This document shows positions 1 through 5,628 of a stretch of DNA of 6,150 nucleotides, one piece after another. The stretch comes from Pseudomonadota bacterium (GTDB lineage Bacteria; Pseudomonadota; Gammaproteobacteria; Acidithiobacillales; Acidithiobacillaceae). The stretch is taken from NCBI GenBank assembly GCA_021827445.1, contig JAKAVW010000187.1, positions 1-6,150 of the forward strand. The letters run 5' to 3'. Every line of letters begins with the position of its first letter. Within the stretch, counting starts at the first letter, position 1. Under the pieces are notes generated by a model. It was not told the DNA's origin. It worked only from the letters and a program-made list of their open reading frames with translations, and made no database searches. Position numbers and translations under genes: made by a program.

Positions 1-486
1 ACCGGTGACGATATGCACCCGGGCCTCCAGGCGCACGCCGGACATGCCGACGGGCTCACGGACGCCTTCCTGGCTGTCAATCATGAATTCCTGGGGCAGG
101 ATATGGATGACGTTCTGATCCTGGGGAATGACGATGGCACGGGCGGCGTCCATGACCCGGCCGACATCCTCATTGCTGACTTCCTTGTTCTTGATGGCGA
201 CGATGCCGTGGCTGTTATAGCCGCGGATGTGGCCGCCGGCAATGCCGACTATGGCGCCGTGAATCTGCACACCGGCCATCAATTCCGCTTCCTGCACGGC
301 GCGGGTGATGGCCTGAACGGTGGATTCGATATCGACCACCACGCCCTTTTTGAGGCCGCGGGAGGGGTGTTGGCCGACGCCGATGATTTCCGCCTCACGG
401 CCGCCCCGGGACTGGGCGACAATGCAGGCGACCTTGGAGGTGCCGATGTCCAAACCGACGATGAGTTCCGGATTGCTGCGTTTCAT
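1..486 (-). CDS. ftsA: Cell division protein FtsA, N-terminal part (3' end beyond the left edge)
   Basis: FtsA is an actin-fold ATPase that tethers FtsZ to the cytoplasmic membrane and recruits later divisome proteins. The first 162 codons are visible; the family is usually about 410-420 residues, so more than half, including the C-terminal membrane-targeting helix, lies outside the window. The protein begins MKRSNPELIVGLDIGTSKVA, and GLDIGTSKV (residues 11-19) is the phosphate-1 loop of the actin/Hsp70 ATPase fold. Residues from about 84 onward (GGHIRGYNSHGIVAI, then EDVGRVMDAARAI and ILPQEFMID) match the 1C subdomain that is specific to FtsA and mediates contacts with itself and the divisome. 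The start is fixed by AAGGAG (496-501) with a 9-nt spacer. It follows ftsQ after 19 nt, the only non-overlapping junction here. ftsZ would be expected next, but that is inference. Confidence 0.97.
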   Translation of the reverse strand, partial: MKRSNPELIVGLDIGTSKVACIVAQSRGGREAEIIGVGQHPSRGLKKGVVVDIESTVQAITRAVQEAELMAGVQIHGAIVGIAGGHIRGYNSHGIVAIKNKEVSNEDVGRVMDAARAIVIPQDQNVIHILPQEFMIDSQEGVREPVGMSGVRLEARVHIVTG

Positions 487-495
487 TTCCTGTTT

Positions 496-501
496 CTCCT
501 T
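496..501 (-). promoter_or_regulatory. Ribosome binding site of ftsA
   Basis: AAGGAG on the minus strand lies 9 nt before the ftsA ATG (484-486). It sits in the only true intergenic gap of the window and directly abuts a 15-bp palindrome on its upstream side, so it is the one start here with an obvious candidate structure next to it. Confidence 0.8.
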
Positions 502-516
502 CGGATCACTGATCCG
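502..516. repeat. Perfect 15-bp palindrome at the ftsQ/ftsA junction
   Basis: CGGATCA and TGATCCG are exact reverse complements around a single central base at 509. The element spans the last codons and stop of ftsQ (506-508) and ends one base before the ftsA AAGGAG. As RNA it could form a 6-bp stem with a 3-nt loop or a 5-bp stem with a 5-nt loop. It is not followed by a U-run, so it is not an intrinsic terminator. A role in translation initiation or as a protein site is inference only. Confidence 0.6.
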
Positions 517-1363
517 TTAGTGGACTGCTGACAGTGGCCACCGTGGGCATGGCGACCGCAAAGCCGTTGGTGTAGCGCAGGTCCATGGTGGCCCCTGGTA
601 CGAGGTATTCTTTGACCTGGGGGGCAATAGCCACCCAACGTGTCAAGGCGGGAAGGATGTTTTCGCTGCCCAGCAGCAGGCGCACCTTATTGCTGAGGAT
701 GCAACGCCAGCCGCCGCGTTGATCTTCTTGCAAATCCAGCACCTTGATGCCCAGGGGGGTGAGGATCTGGTTGAATCTGGCCATTTGTGCAATCAGCCTG
801 GCGCCGCTATCCGCCGGTCCTTCGAGATTCGGCAGATCACCGGAGACCTGACTGGGCGGGACGCTGAACACCTGACCCTGGGCATCCACCATTTGTCCGG
901 TACCGCCCAGCCAGCGGGCCACGGGCACATAGGGCTTGATATCGACTTGCAAGCGATCGGGCCAGACTCTGCGGACTTCGGCATCGGCGACCCAAGGTAG
1001 TGCATCGAGGGTGTGGCGTACCTGATCAGGGTTCACCCAGAGAAAACCCTGAGCAACGTAAGGTTTGAGGGCGGCATTGACCGTGGGCAGTGGAATCTTC
1101 GCGGAGGTGCCGGTAATGGTCAGGGTACTGATGGGCATGAGTTGCGGCTCGCGCACCCAGTTCCAGCCCATCCAGCTCCCCCAGGCGAGGGCGCTGAGAC
1201 CGACGCCGCCGACCAGCACACGACCGTAAAGCCGCCATGGGATAGGTTGACGTACTTTGGGTGGGACTGCCGCTTCGGCTTTGCGTTTGGGTGGTTCCTT
1301 GACGGTGGCGGCAGGCCGTTGCGGGTGCTGCCCATGGCGGTAATCGCGCATGACGCTAACCAT
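506..1363 (-). CDS. ftsQ: Cell division protein FtsQ
   Basis: FtsQ is a bitopic inner-membrane divisome protein that binds FtsB/FtsL and couples early and late division proteins. The 285-residue product has the expected layout and length (E. coli FtsQ is 276). Residues 1-46 form a basic, proline-rich cytoplasmic tail. Residues about 47-69 are a single membrane segment rich in Gly, Ala, Leu and Trp. Residues about 76-144 are a POTRA domain with the signature LPWVADAEVRRVWPDRLQV (122-140). The remaining periplasmic beta domain runs to about residue 270. The ATG at 1361-1363 overlaps the ddl stop by 8 nt (ATGGTTAG) and has AGGAG (1372-1376) 8 nt upstream. A second ATG four codons later lacks such support. 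Identification rests on position, topology and the POTRA motif, because this family is poorly conserved outside those. Confidence 0.95.
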   Translation of the reverse strand: MVSVMRDYRHGQHPQRPAATVKEPPKRKAEAAVPPKVRQPIPWRLYGRVLVGGVGLSALAWGSWMGWNWVREPQLMPISTLTITGTSAKIPLPTVNAALKPYVAQGFLWVNPDQVRHTLDALPWVADAEVRRVWPDRLQVDIKPYVPVARWLGGTGQMVDAQGQVFSVPPSQVSGDLPNLEGPADSGARLIAQMARFNQILTPLGIKVLDLQEDQRGGWRCILSNKVRLLLGSENILPALTRWVAIAPQVKEYLVPGATMDLRYTNGFAVAMPTVATVSSPLTDQ

Positions 1364-2282
1364 GTTTCACTCTCCTCTGCGCGGTGCACAGTATGGCGCT
1401 GCATAATTCAGGAAAATCCATGCCGATCGCTTTGGCGGCCATGGGGACCAGGCTGTGGCTGGTCATGCCGGGTACACTGTTCACTTCCAGCAGATGGGCC
1501 TGGCTGTCGCTGCTGATCATGAAATCGACGCGGCCCCAGTCGCGGCCGCCCAGTTCGGCAAAAGCCTTGAGCGCAAGTGTCTGCAACTGCTGATCCAGTG
1601 GGACACCGAGGCCTGAGGGCAAGAGGTAGCGGGTATCGTCGGCGAGATACTTCGCGGTGTAGTCGTAGAAGGTGCGGGGTGTTTCGATGACAATGGGCGG
1701 CAAGGCGCGGCCGTCGAGGATACCGACGGTGGCTTCGTGGCCAATGACGGCACCCTCGCAGAGGACCTCGTCTTCAATCGCAAAGGCGCTTCGCAAGGCC
1801 GCATCCAGTTCTGCCGGACCCGTAACTTTGCTGACGCCAAGGCTGGAACCGCCGTGGTTCGGCTTGATGTACAGGGGCCAGCCCAAGAGGGCGCCGAGAT
1901 CAGGTGCATTCTCGCCGCGGCGCAGCAGGATGCCGTCGGTCACCGGTAAACCGGCTGCCCGCCAGAGCTGCTTGCAGCGCCATTTATCCATGGCGAGGGC
2001 GGAAGCGAGGACGCCGCTGCCGGTGTAAACGATATTCAGAGTCTCCAGACAGGCCTGCAACAGGCCGTCTTCGCCTACCGCGCCATGGCAGACGTTGAAG
2101 GCGATATGCGCCTTGCTGTCTGCCACTTGCTGCTGGATGATGGCCGGTTGGATGTCGATGCCGACGGCATCCAGGCCCAATCCTTGCAACGCCTGCAATA
2201 CGGCGCGACCGCTGTCGAGAGAAACTGCGCGTTCGCCGGAGGGACCACCATAAAGTACGGCTATGCGGGGCAAATCAGACAT
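1356..2282 (-). CDS. ddl: D-alanine--D-alanine ligase
   Basis: Cytoplasmic ATP-grasp enzyme that joins two D-Ala, using ATP, into the dipeptide that MurF adds to UDP-MurNAc-tripeptide. The 308-residue product matches DdlB length (306 in E. coli). Visible motifs: GGPSGERAVSLDSG (12-25, with the catalytic-triad Glu17), HGAVGEDG (66-73), YTGSGVLASALAMDK (86-100), KPNHGGSSLGV (140-150, ATP-binding Lys140 and glycine-rich loop with Ser146), FYDYTAKY (205-212, Lys211 and Tyr212), GRVDFM (250-255) and LEVNSVPGMTSHSLVP (265-280, metal-binding Glu266 and Asn268). The reading frame stays open for 38 more codons upstream, inside murB, but GGAGG (2289-2293) lies 6 nt before the ATG at 2280-2282 and the family N-terminus begins there. 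It overlaps the murB stop by 8 nt (ATGTCTGA) and ftsQ by 8 nt. The cluster position suggests the DdlB rather than the DdlA lineage. Confidence 0.97.
   Translation of the reverse strand: MSDLPRIAVLYGGPSGERAVSLDSGRAVLQALQGLGLDAVGIDIQPAIIQQQVADSKAHIAFNVCHGAVGEDGLLQACLETLNIVYTGSGVLASALAMDKWRCKQLWRAAGLPVTDGILLRRGENAPDLGALLGWPLYIKPNHGGSSLGVSKVTGPAELDAALRSAFAIEDEVLCEGAVIGHEATVGILDGRALPPIVIETPRTFYDYTAKYLADDTRYLLPSGLGVPLDQQLQTLALKAFAELGGRDWGRVDFMISSDSQAHLLEVNSVPGMTSHSLVPMAAKAIGMDFPELCSAILCTAQRRVKHG
1372..1376 (-). promoter_or_regulatory. Ribosome binding site of ftsQ, inside the ddl 3' end
   Basis: AGGAG on the minus strand with an 8-nt spacer to the ATG at 1361-1363. It favours this start over the in-frame ATG at 1349-1351 and lies within the last codons of ddl, as expected for translational coupling. 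Confidence 0.75.
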
Positions 2283-3162
2283 CGGCCACCTCCCCGATAA
2301 CGCGCATCTCCGGCTGGAGGTCGATGCCAAAGCGGCTGAGGACCTCTTGTTGTACGTTGGCCACCAGTGCTTCGATCTCCTCGGCGCGGGCAGCACCGCG
2401 GTTGATGATGAAATTGGCGTGCTGGGTACTTACTTCGGCATCGCCATAACGCATGCCCTTGAGTTCTGCTGCCTCAATGAGCCGGGCGGCATGATCGCCA
2501 GGCGGGTTGCGGAAGACGGAACCGCAGCTCGGCCATTCCAAAGGCTGAGTGGCGGCGCGGCGTACCTGCCAGGTACGCAGGCGCTGCCTGACGGTGTCGC
2601 TGTCTGCGGGGGCCAGACGTAATCCTGCGGTGACGAAGCAGGCATCGCCCTGACCCTGGACTTCCCGGTAACCAATCTGAAACTCGGCGCGAGACAGACG
2701 TTGCAGTTGACCATCGGGATGCAAGACTTCGACCCATTCCACCAGAGTCCAGGTGTCGCCACCGTGGGCGCCGGCATTCATGCTGAGACAGCCGCCCAGG
2801 GTACCGGGGATGCCGGCGAGGAATTCGGCGCCGGCGAGCCCGGCCTTGGCGGCAAAGTGGGCAATCTTGACCGCCCCCGCCCCCGCCCCCGCACGGATCA
2901 GGCCGGACGCGTCGAGGGTAATCTTGTCGATGGTATTAGCCAGGCAAATGACGGTGCCACGCAGACCACCGTCCCGCACCAGCACATTGCTGCCTAGCCC
3001 GAGCCAGGTGAGAGGGGCGACGGCGAAACGCTGCAGGAAAGCCTGCAGATCTTCCAGCGTGCCGGGCAGATAGAAGCGATCGGCCGGGCCGCCGACCCGC
3101 CAGCTGGTGTGGCGGTGCATGGGTTCTCCCAGGCGCAGCCGACCTCGAACGGCGTGTATCAT
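2275..3162 (-). CDS. murB: UDP-N-acetylenolpyruvoylglucosamine reductase MurB (short form)
   Basis: FAD-dependent, NADPH-using cytoplasmic enzyme that reduces UDP-GlcNAc-enolpyruvate to UDP-MurNAc. The FAD-binding part shows TSWRVGGPAD (19-28), LGLGSNVLVRDGG (54-66) and GIPGTLGGCLSMNAGAHGG (117-135). The substrate domain shows IGYREV (163-168, with Tyr165 and Arg166), CGSVFRNP (213-220, proton-donor Ser215), STQHANFIINRG (245-256) and PEMRVIGE (284-291, catalytic Glu285). At 295 residues it is clearly shorter than E. coli MurB (342) and fits the compact type II class that lacks the extra Tyr-loop region. The start at 3160-3162 forms an ATGA overlap with the murC stop and has GGAGG (3170-3174) 7 nt upstream. 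A longer frame opens at 3192 but would only add ten residues from within murC. The segment coding for AGAGAGA (91-97) is a simple hexanucleotide repeat. Confidence 0.97.
   Translation of the reverse strand: MIHAVRGRLRLGEPMHRHTSWRVGGPADRFYLPGTLEDLQAFLQRFAVAPLTWLGLGSNVLVRDGGLRGTVICLANTIDKITLDASGLIRAGAGAGAVKIAHFAAKAGLAGAEFLAGIPGTLGGCLSMNAGAHGGDTWTLVEWVEVLHPDGQLQRLSRAEFQIGYREVQGQGDACFVTAGLRLAPADSDTVRQRLRTWQVRRAATQPLEWPSCGSVFRNPPGDHAARLIEAAELKGMRYGDAEVSTQHANFIINRGAARAEEIEALVANVQQEVLSRFGIDLQPEMRVIGEVADV
2289..2293 (-). promoter_or_regulatory. Ribosome binding site of ddl, inside the murB 3' end
   Basis: GGAGG on the minus strand (within GGGGAGGT) with a 6-nt spacer to the ATG at 2280-2282. It decides the ddl start in favour of the 308-residue product over the longer open frame that extends into murB. 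Confidence 0.75.
2560..2578. repeat. Perfect 19-bp palindrome inside murB
   Basis: GCGTACCTG and CAGGTACGC are exact reverse complements around one central base at 2569. On the coding strand it codes for part of LRTWQVRR (MurB residues 195-202), just before the catalytic-serine motif. No function is evident from the sequence. It could be an operator-like site or chance within a coding region. Confidence 0.5.
2873..2890. repeat. Hexanucleotide simple repeat, three GCCCCC units, in murB
   Basis: Three perfect tandem copies of GCCCCC on the plus strand, so the coding strand reads runs of five G separated by single C. It codes for the Ala-Gly alternation at MurB residues 91-97, ahead of the FAD-contacting GIPGT segment. 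A gain or loss of one unit would keep the frame and add or remove one Ala-Gly pair. The G-runs might also favour G-quadruplex structure in the mRNA, although only three full runs are present. Confidence 0.75.
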
Positions 3163-4553
3163 GCGGGATCCTCCCCGAAGACCTGGGACCATTGTGCCGC
3201 CAGACTGGCGATGCTGCCCGCGCCGAGGGTCAGCAGTACGGCCCTGGCGGGGAGTTCGGCGCGGATTTGTTGCGGCGCCGTGAGTAAATCAGGCAGGAAG
3301 CGGACAGACACCCCTTGCGCGGCCATGGCCTCGGCGAGGGCGCGGCTGCTGACGCCGGGCAGGGCCTTTTCGCCGGCACTGTAAATGTCCGTCAGAATCA
3401 CCCGGTCCGCTGCCGCCAGGCTGCTGACGAAATCACCGAAGAGCGCTTGGGTGCGGCTGTAGCGGTGGGGTTGAAAAGCCACCACCAGCGGTCGCTCCGG
3501 CCATACGGAGCGGGCTGCAGCGATAGTCGCGGCGATTTCCCGGGGGTGATGGCCGTAATCATCCACCACGGTAATTCCGTCAAATGTGCCGACCAGCTCA
3601 AAACGGCGGCCGACGCCGCGGAAATCCGCCAATGCGCTGGTGATGACGGATTCCTGTACGCCTACCTTGCTGGCAATGCCGATGGCGGCGAGGGCATTGA
3701 GGACATTGTGGCGGCCGGGGATGCCCAGTTCTACGTCCAGCCAGTGGACATAGTCGCTGTCTACCCGCCGCCATACGGCGAAGCGACTGCCAATGCCTTG
3801 CACGGTAACATCACGCGCCTGCAAATCCACATCGTCACCGAAACCGTAGCGCAGTACGGGGGTGCGCAATTCGGGGATGAGACCGGCGACCATGGGTTCA
3901 TCGGTGCAGAGGACGGCGAGGCCGTAGAAGGGCAGGCGCTGGAGAAATTGCAGGAAGGCGCCGCGCAAATTATCGAGGCTGTCGCCGTAGGTTTCCATGT
4001 GATCGGCGTCGATGTTGGTGACGACGGCCATGACGGGCGAGAGATAGAGGAAAGAGGCGTCGGATTCGTCCGCTTCTGCCACCAGATATTCGCCACTGCC
4101 GAGGGCGGCATGGGTGCCGGCGCTCTTCAAGCGGCCGCCGATGACGAAGGTGGGGTCCAGTCCGCCAGCGCCGAGGATACTGGCCACCAGGCTGGTGGTG
4201 GTGGTCTTGCCGTGGGTGCCGGCGATGGCGATGCCCTGCTTGAAGCGCATCAGCTCCGCCAGCATCTCGGCGCGGCGGATGACGGGGATGCGCAGTTCGC
4301 GAGCGGCCTGAACCTCTGGATTGTTTTCGGGAATGGCCGAAGAGAGCACGACCACATCGGCGCCGCGCACATTGACGGCCTCGTGGCCGCCGAAAATCCG
4401 CGCGCCTAAGTCCGTCAGGCGCAGGGTGGAGCTGCCGGGACGCAAATCGGAGCCGGAGACGGCATAGCCGAGATTCAGCAGCACTTCGGCGATGCCGCGC
4501 ATGCCGCTGCCGCCGATGCCAACCATGTGGATTTGGCGGACCCAGTTACGCAT
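3159..4553 (-). CDS. murC: UDP-N-acetylmuramate--L-alanine ligase MurC
   Basis: Cytoplasmic ATP-dependent ligase that adds L-Ala to UDP-MurNAc, the first peptide-stem step. The 464-residue product has the three Mur-ligase domains. The UDP-sugar domain starts with MVGIGGSGMRGIAEVL (10-25) and continues with SGSD (33-36) and SSAIPENNPE (71-80). The ATPase domain has the P-loop GTHGKTTTTS (112-121), EADESDASFL (159-168), TNIDADHMETYGD (178-190) and GRHNVLNALAAI (279-290). The C-terminal domain has FRGVGRRFE (310-318), DDYGHHPREI (330-339) and FQPHRYSRT (359-367). E. coli MurC is 491 residues, so this is a normal to slightly short member. AGGAGG (4559-4564) sits 5 nt before the ATG at 4551-4553. 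An in-frame ATG at 4566-4568 lies on top of that ribosome binding site and is rejected. It overlaps murG by 8 nt (ATGCGTAA) and murB by 4 nt. Confidence 0.98.
   Translation of the reverse strand: MRNWVRQIHMVGIGGSGMRGIAEVLLNLGYAVSGSDLRPGSSTLRLTDLGARIFGGHEAVNVRGADVVVLSSAIPENNPEVQAARELRIPVIRRAEMLAELMRFKQGIAIAGTHGKTTTTSLVASILGAGGLDPTFVIGGRLKSAGTHAALGSGEYLVAEADESDASFLYLSPVMAVVTNIDADHMETYGDSLDNLRGAFLQFLQRLPFYGLAVLCTDEPMVAGLIPELRTPVLRYGFGDDVDLQARDVTVQGIGSRFAVWRRVDSDYVHWLDVELGIPGRHNVLNALAAIGIASKVGVQESVITSALADFRGVGRRFELVGTFDGITVVDDYGHHPREIAATIAAARSVWPERPLVVAFQPHRYSRTQALFGDFVSSLAAADRVILTDIYSAGEKALPGVSSRALAEAMAAQGVSVRFLPDLLTAPQQIRAELPARAVLLTLGAGSIASLAAQWSQVFGEDPA
3170..3174 (-). promoter_or_regulatory. 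Ribosome binding site of murB, inside the murC 3' end
   Basis: GGAGG on the minus strand (within GGGGAGG) with a 7-nt spacer to the ATG at 3160-3162. It supports the ATGA-overlap start of murB over the ATG at 3190-3192. Confidence 0.75.
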
Positions 4554-5628
4554 TTCTGCCTCCTGCATATTCTATGCACGCTGTCGCAATGGTGGCGGCG
4601 GCATCGCCCCTGGCCTGAGCGCGCGCGGCTTCTGCCCAGCGCAGGCGGAGTGCGGCGTCAGTCAGCAAGGGATTCAGCACATCGCGCAATTGTACGGCGT
4701 CCAGCCCCTCCTGACGCAGCATCCTGGCCGCACCGGCGTTCTCCAGAAAGCGGGCGTTGGCGGCCTGGTGATCGTCTACGGCGAAGGGGAAGGGGATCAG
4801 GATGGCGCCGAGACCAGCGGCGGCGAGCTCGGCGATGGTGGCGGCTCCGGCACGACAGAGGGCGAGATCAGCCCAGCCCAGCGCCGTTGCCATATCGTCT
4901 ATAAAGGGTTCTACCCGGGCGTCAATGCCTGCTTGTGCATAAGCTGCCCGGGTGGTTTCTACGTGATCCTTGCCTGCCTGATGCCAGATGGCGGGGCGCT
5001 CGGCGGTGGTCATGCTGCTCAGCGCGGCGACACTGACTTCGTTGAGCACCTTGGCGCCCTGACTGCCGCCCATGATGAGCAGGTGAGCTGGTCCGTGACG
5101 CCGACTGAAACGCTCTTGCGGTGCGGGCAAGGCGCGAATGGTCTCGCGGACTGGGTTGCCCACCCACTCACCGCGGGCCAGACGCGCGCCGGGAAAGCCG
5201 AGAAAAACGCGCTTGGCCAGTGGCGCCAGCAAACGATTGCTGAGCCCGGCGATGGCATTTTGTTCATGCAGGCAGAGCGGGCGTCCCAGAGTCCAGGCGG
5301 CGATGCCGACGGGCGCGGCGACATAACCCCCCATGCCCAGCACCACGCGGCTCTGGGTTTTCCGCAGAATTGCCCGTGCCTGTAAGATCGCCTTACCCAC
5401 CCGCCAGGGCGCACGCAACCAGCGCCCGAGGCCTTTGCCGCGCAAGCCCTGCATGTCCAGAGTATGCAGCGGATAGCCGCGTTCCGGCACCAGGCGTGCT
5501 TCCATCCCGGCGGCTGTTCCCGCAAAAGCGACTTCCACACCCTGGGCGCGCAGTGCGTCGGCGACCGCCAAGGCCGGGAAGATATGGCCGCCAGTGCCGC
5601 CTGCTGCGATCAGGACGCTGTCAGCCAT
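4546..5628 (-). CDS. murG: UDP-GlcNAc:lipid I GlcNAc transferase MurG
   Basis: GT-B glycosyltransferase on the cytoplasmic membrane face that transfers GlcNAc from UDP-GlcNAc to lipid I, giving lipid II. The 360-residue product matches the family (355 in E. coli). The N-terminal acceptor domain shows GGTGGHIFPAL (10-20, with the conserved His15), LGMGGYVAAPVG (97-108) and HEQNAIAGLSNR (121-132). GNPVR (157-161) leads into the donor-binding domain, with GGSQGAKVLN (187-196), HQAGK (216-220), CRAGAATIAEL (258-268, including Glu267 for the UDP-GlcNAc ribose) and PFPFAVDDHQAANA (279-292). The frame is open 38 codons further upstream, inside ftsW, but GGGAGG (5638-5643) lies 9 nt before the ATG at 5626-5628 and the family N-terminus starts there. 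It overlaps ftsW by 8 nt (ATGGCTGA) and murC by 8 nt. Confidence 0.98.
   Translation of the reverse strand: MADSVLIAAGGTGGHIFPALAVADALRAQGVEVAFAGTAAGMEARLVPERGYPLHTLDMQGLRGKGLGRWLRAPWRVGKAILQARAILRKTQSRVVLGMGGYVAAPVGIAAWTLGRPLCLHEQNAIAGLSNRLLAPLAKRVFLGFPGARLARGEWVGNPVRETIRALPAPQERFSRRHGPAHLLIMGGSQGAKVLNEVSVAALSSMTTAERPAIWHQAGKDHVETTRAAYAQAGIDARVEPFIDDMATALGWADLALCRAGAATIAELAAAGLGAILIPFPFAVDDHQAANARFLENAGAARMLRQEGLDAVQLRDVLNPLLTDAALRLRWAEAARAQARGDAAATIATACIEYAGGRNA
4559..4564 (-). promoter_or_regulatory. Ribosome binding site of murC, inside the murG 3' end
   Basis: A full consensus AGGAGG on the minus strand with a 5-nt spacer to the ATG at 4551-4553. It is the strongest ribosome binding site in the window and rules out the ATG at 4566-4568, which directly abuts it. 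Confidence 0.8.

Noticed and set aside
487..505. Possible internal promoter for ftsA in the ftsQ/ftsA gap or the ftsQ 3' end.
   Set aside because: Related clusters have internal promoters there, but I see no paired -35/-10 elements that I could defend in this sequence.
13..531. A 172-codon open frame on the plus strand, opposite ftsA.
   Set aside because: The Asp/Gly/His-rich translation is a mirror of ftsA codons and crosses the ftsQ/ftsA junction with no supporting signal.
2283..2396. A 38-codon N-terminal extension of ddl into murB.
   Set aside because: It would lie wholly within murB coding sequence, lacks family similarity, and a good ribosome binding site supports the start at 2280-2282.
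3031..3048. Inverted repeat CTGCAGG / CCTGCAG with a 4-nt loop inside murB.
   Set aside because: It arises from two Leu-Gln codon pairs that each form a PstI-type palindrome. There is no following U-run and no position relative to a start or stop that suggests a terminator or attenuator.
4190..4204. GGTGGTGGTGGT-like trinucleotide run in murC.
   Set aside because: It codes for the four threonines of the P-loop GTHGKTTTTS, so protein constraint explains it.
3315..4409. A 364-codon open frame on the plus strand, opposite murC.
   Set aside because: It is an antisense shadow produced by the GC-rich codon use of murC, with no recognisable domain and low-complexity composition. MurC motifs on the other strand are unambiguous.
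4492..5385. A 297-codon open frame on the plus strand, opposite murG.
   Set aside because: It spans the murC/murG junction antisense, shows no known motif, and is explained by stop-poor complement of GC-rich genes.
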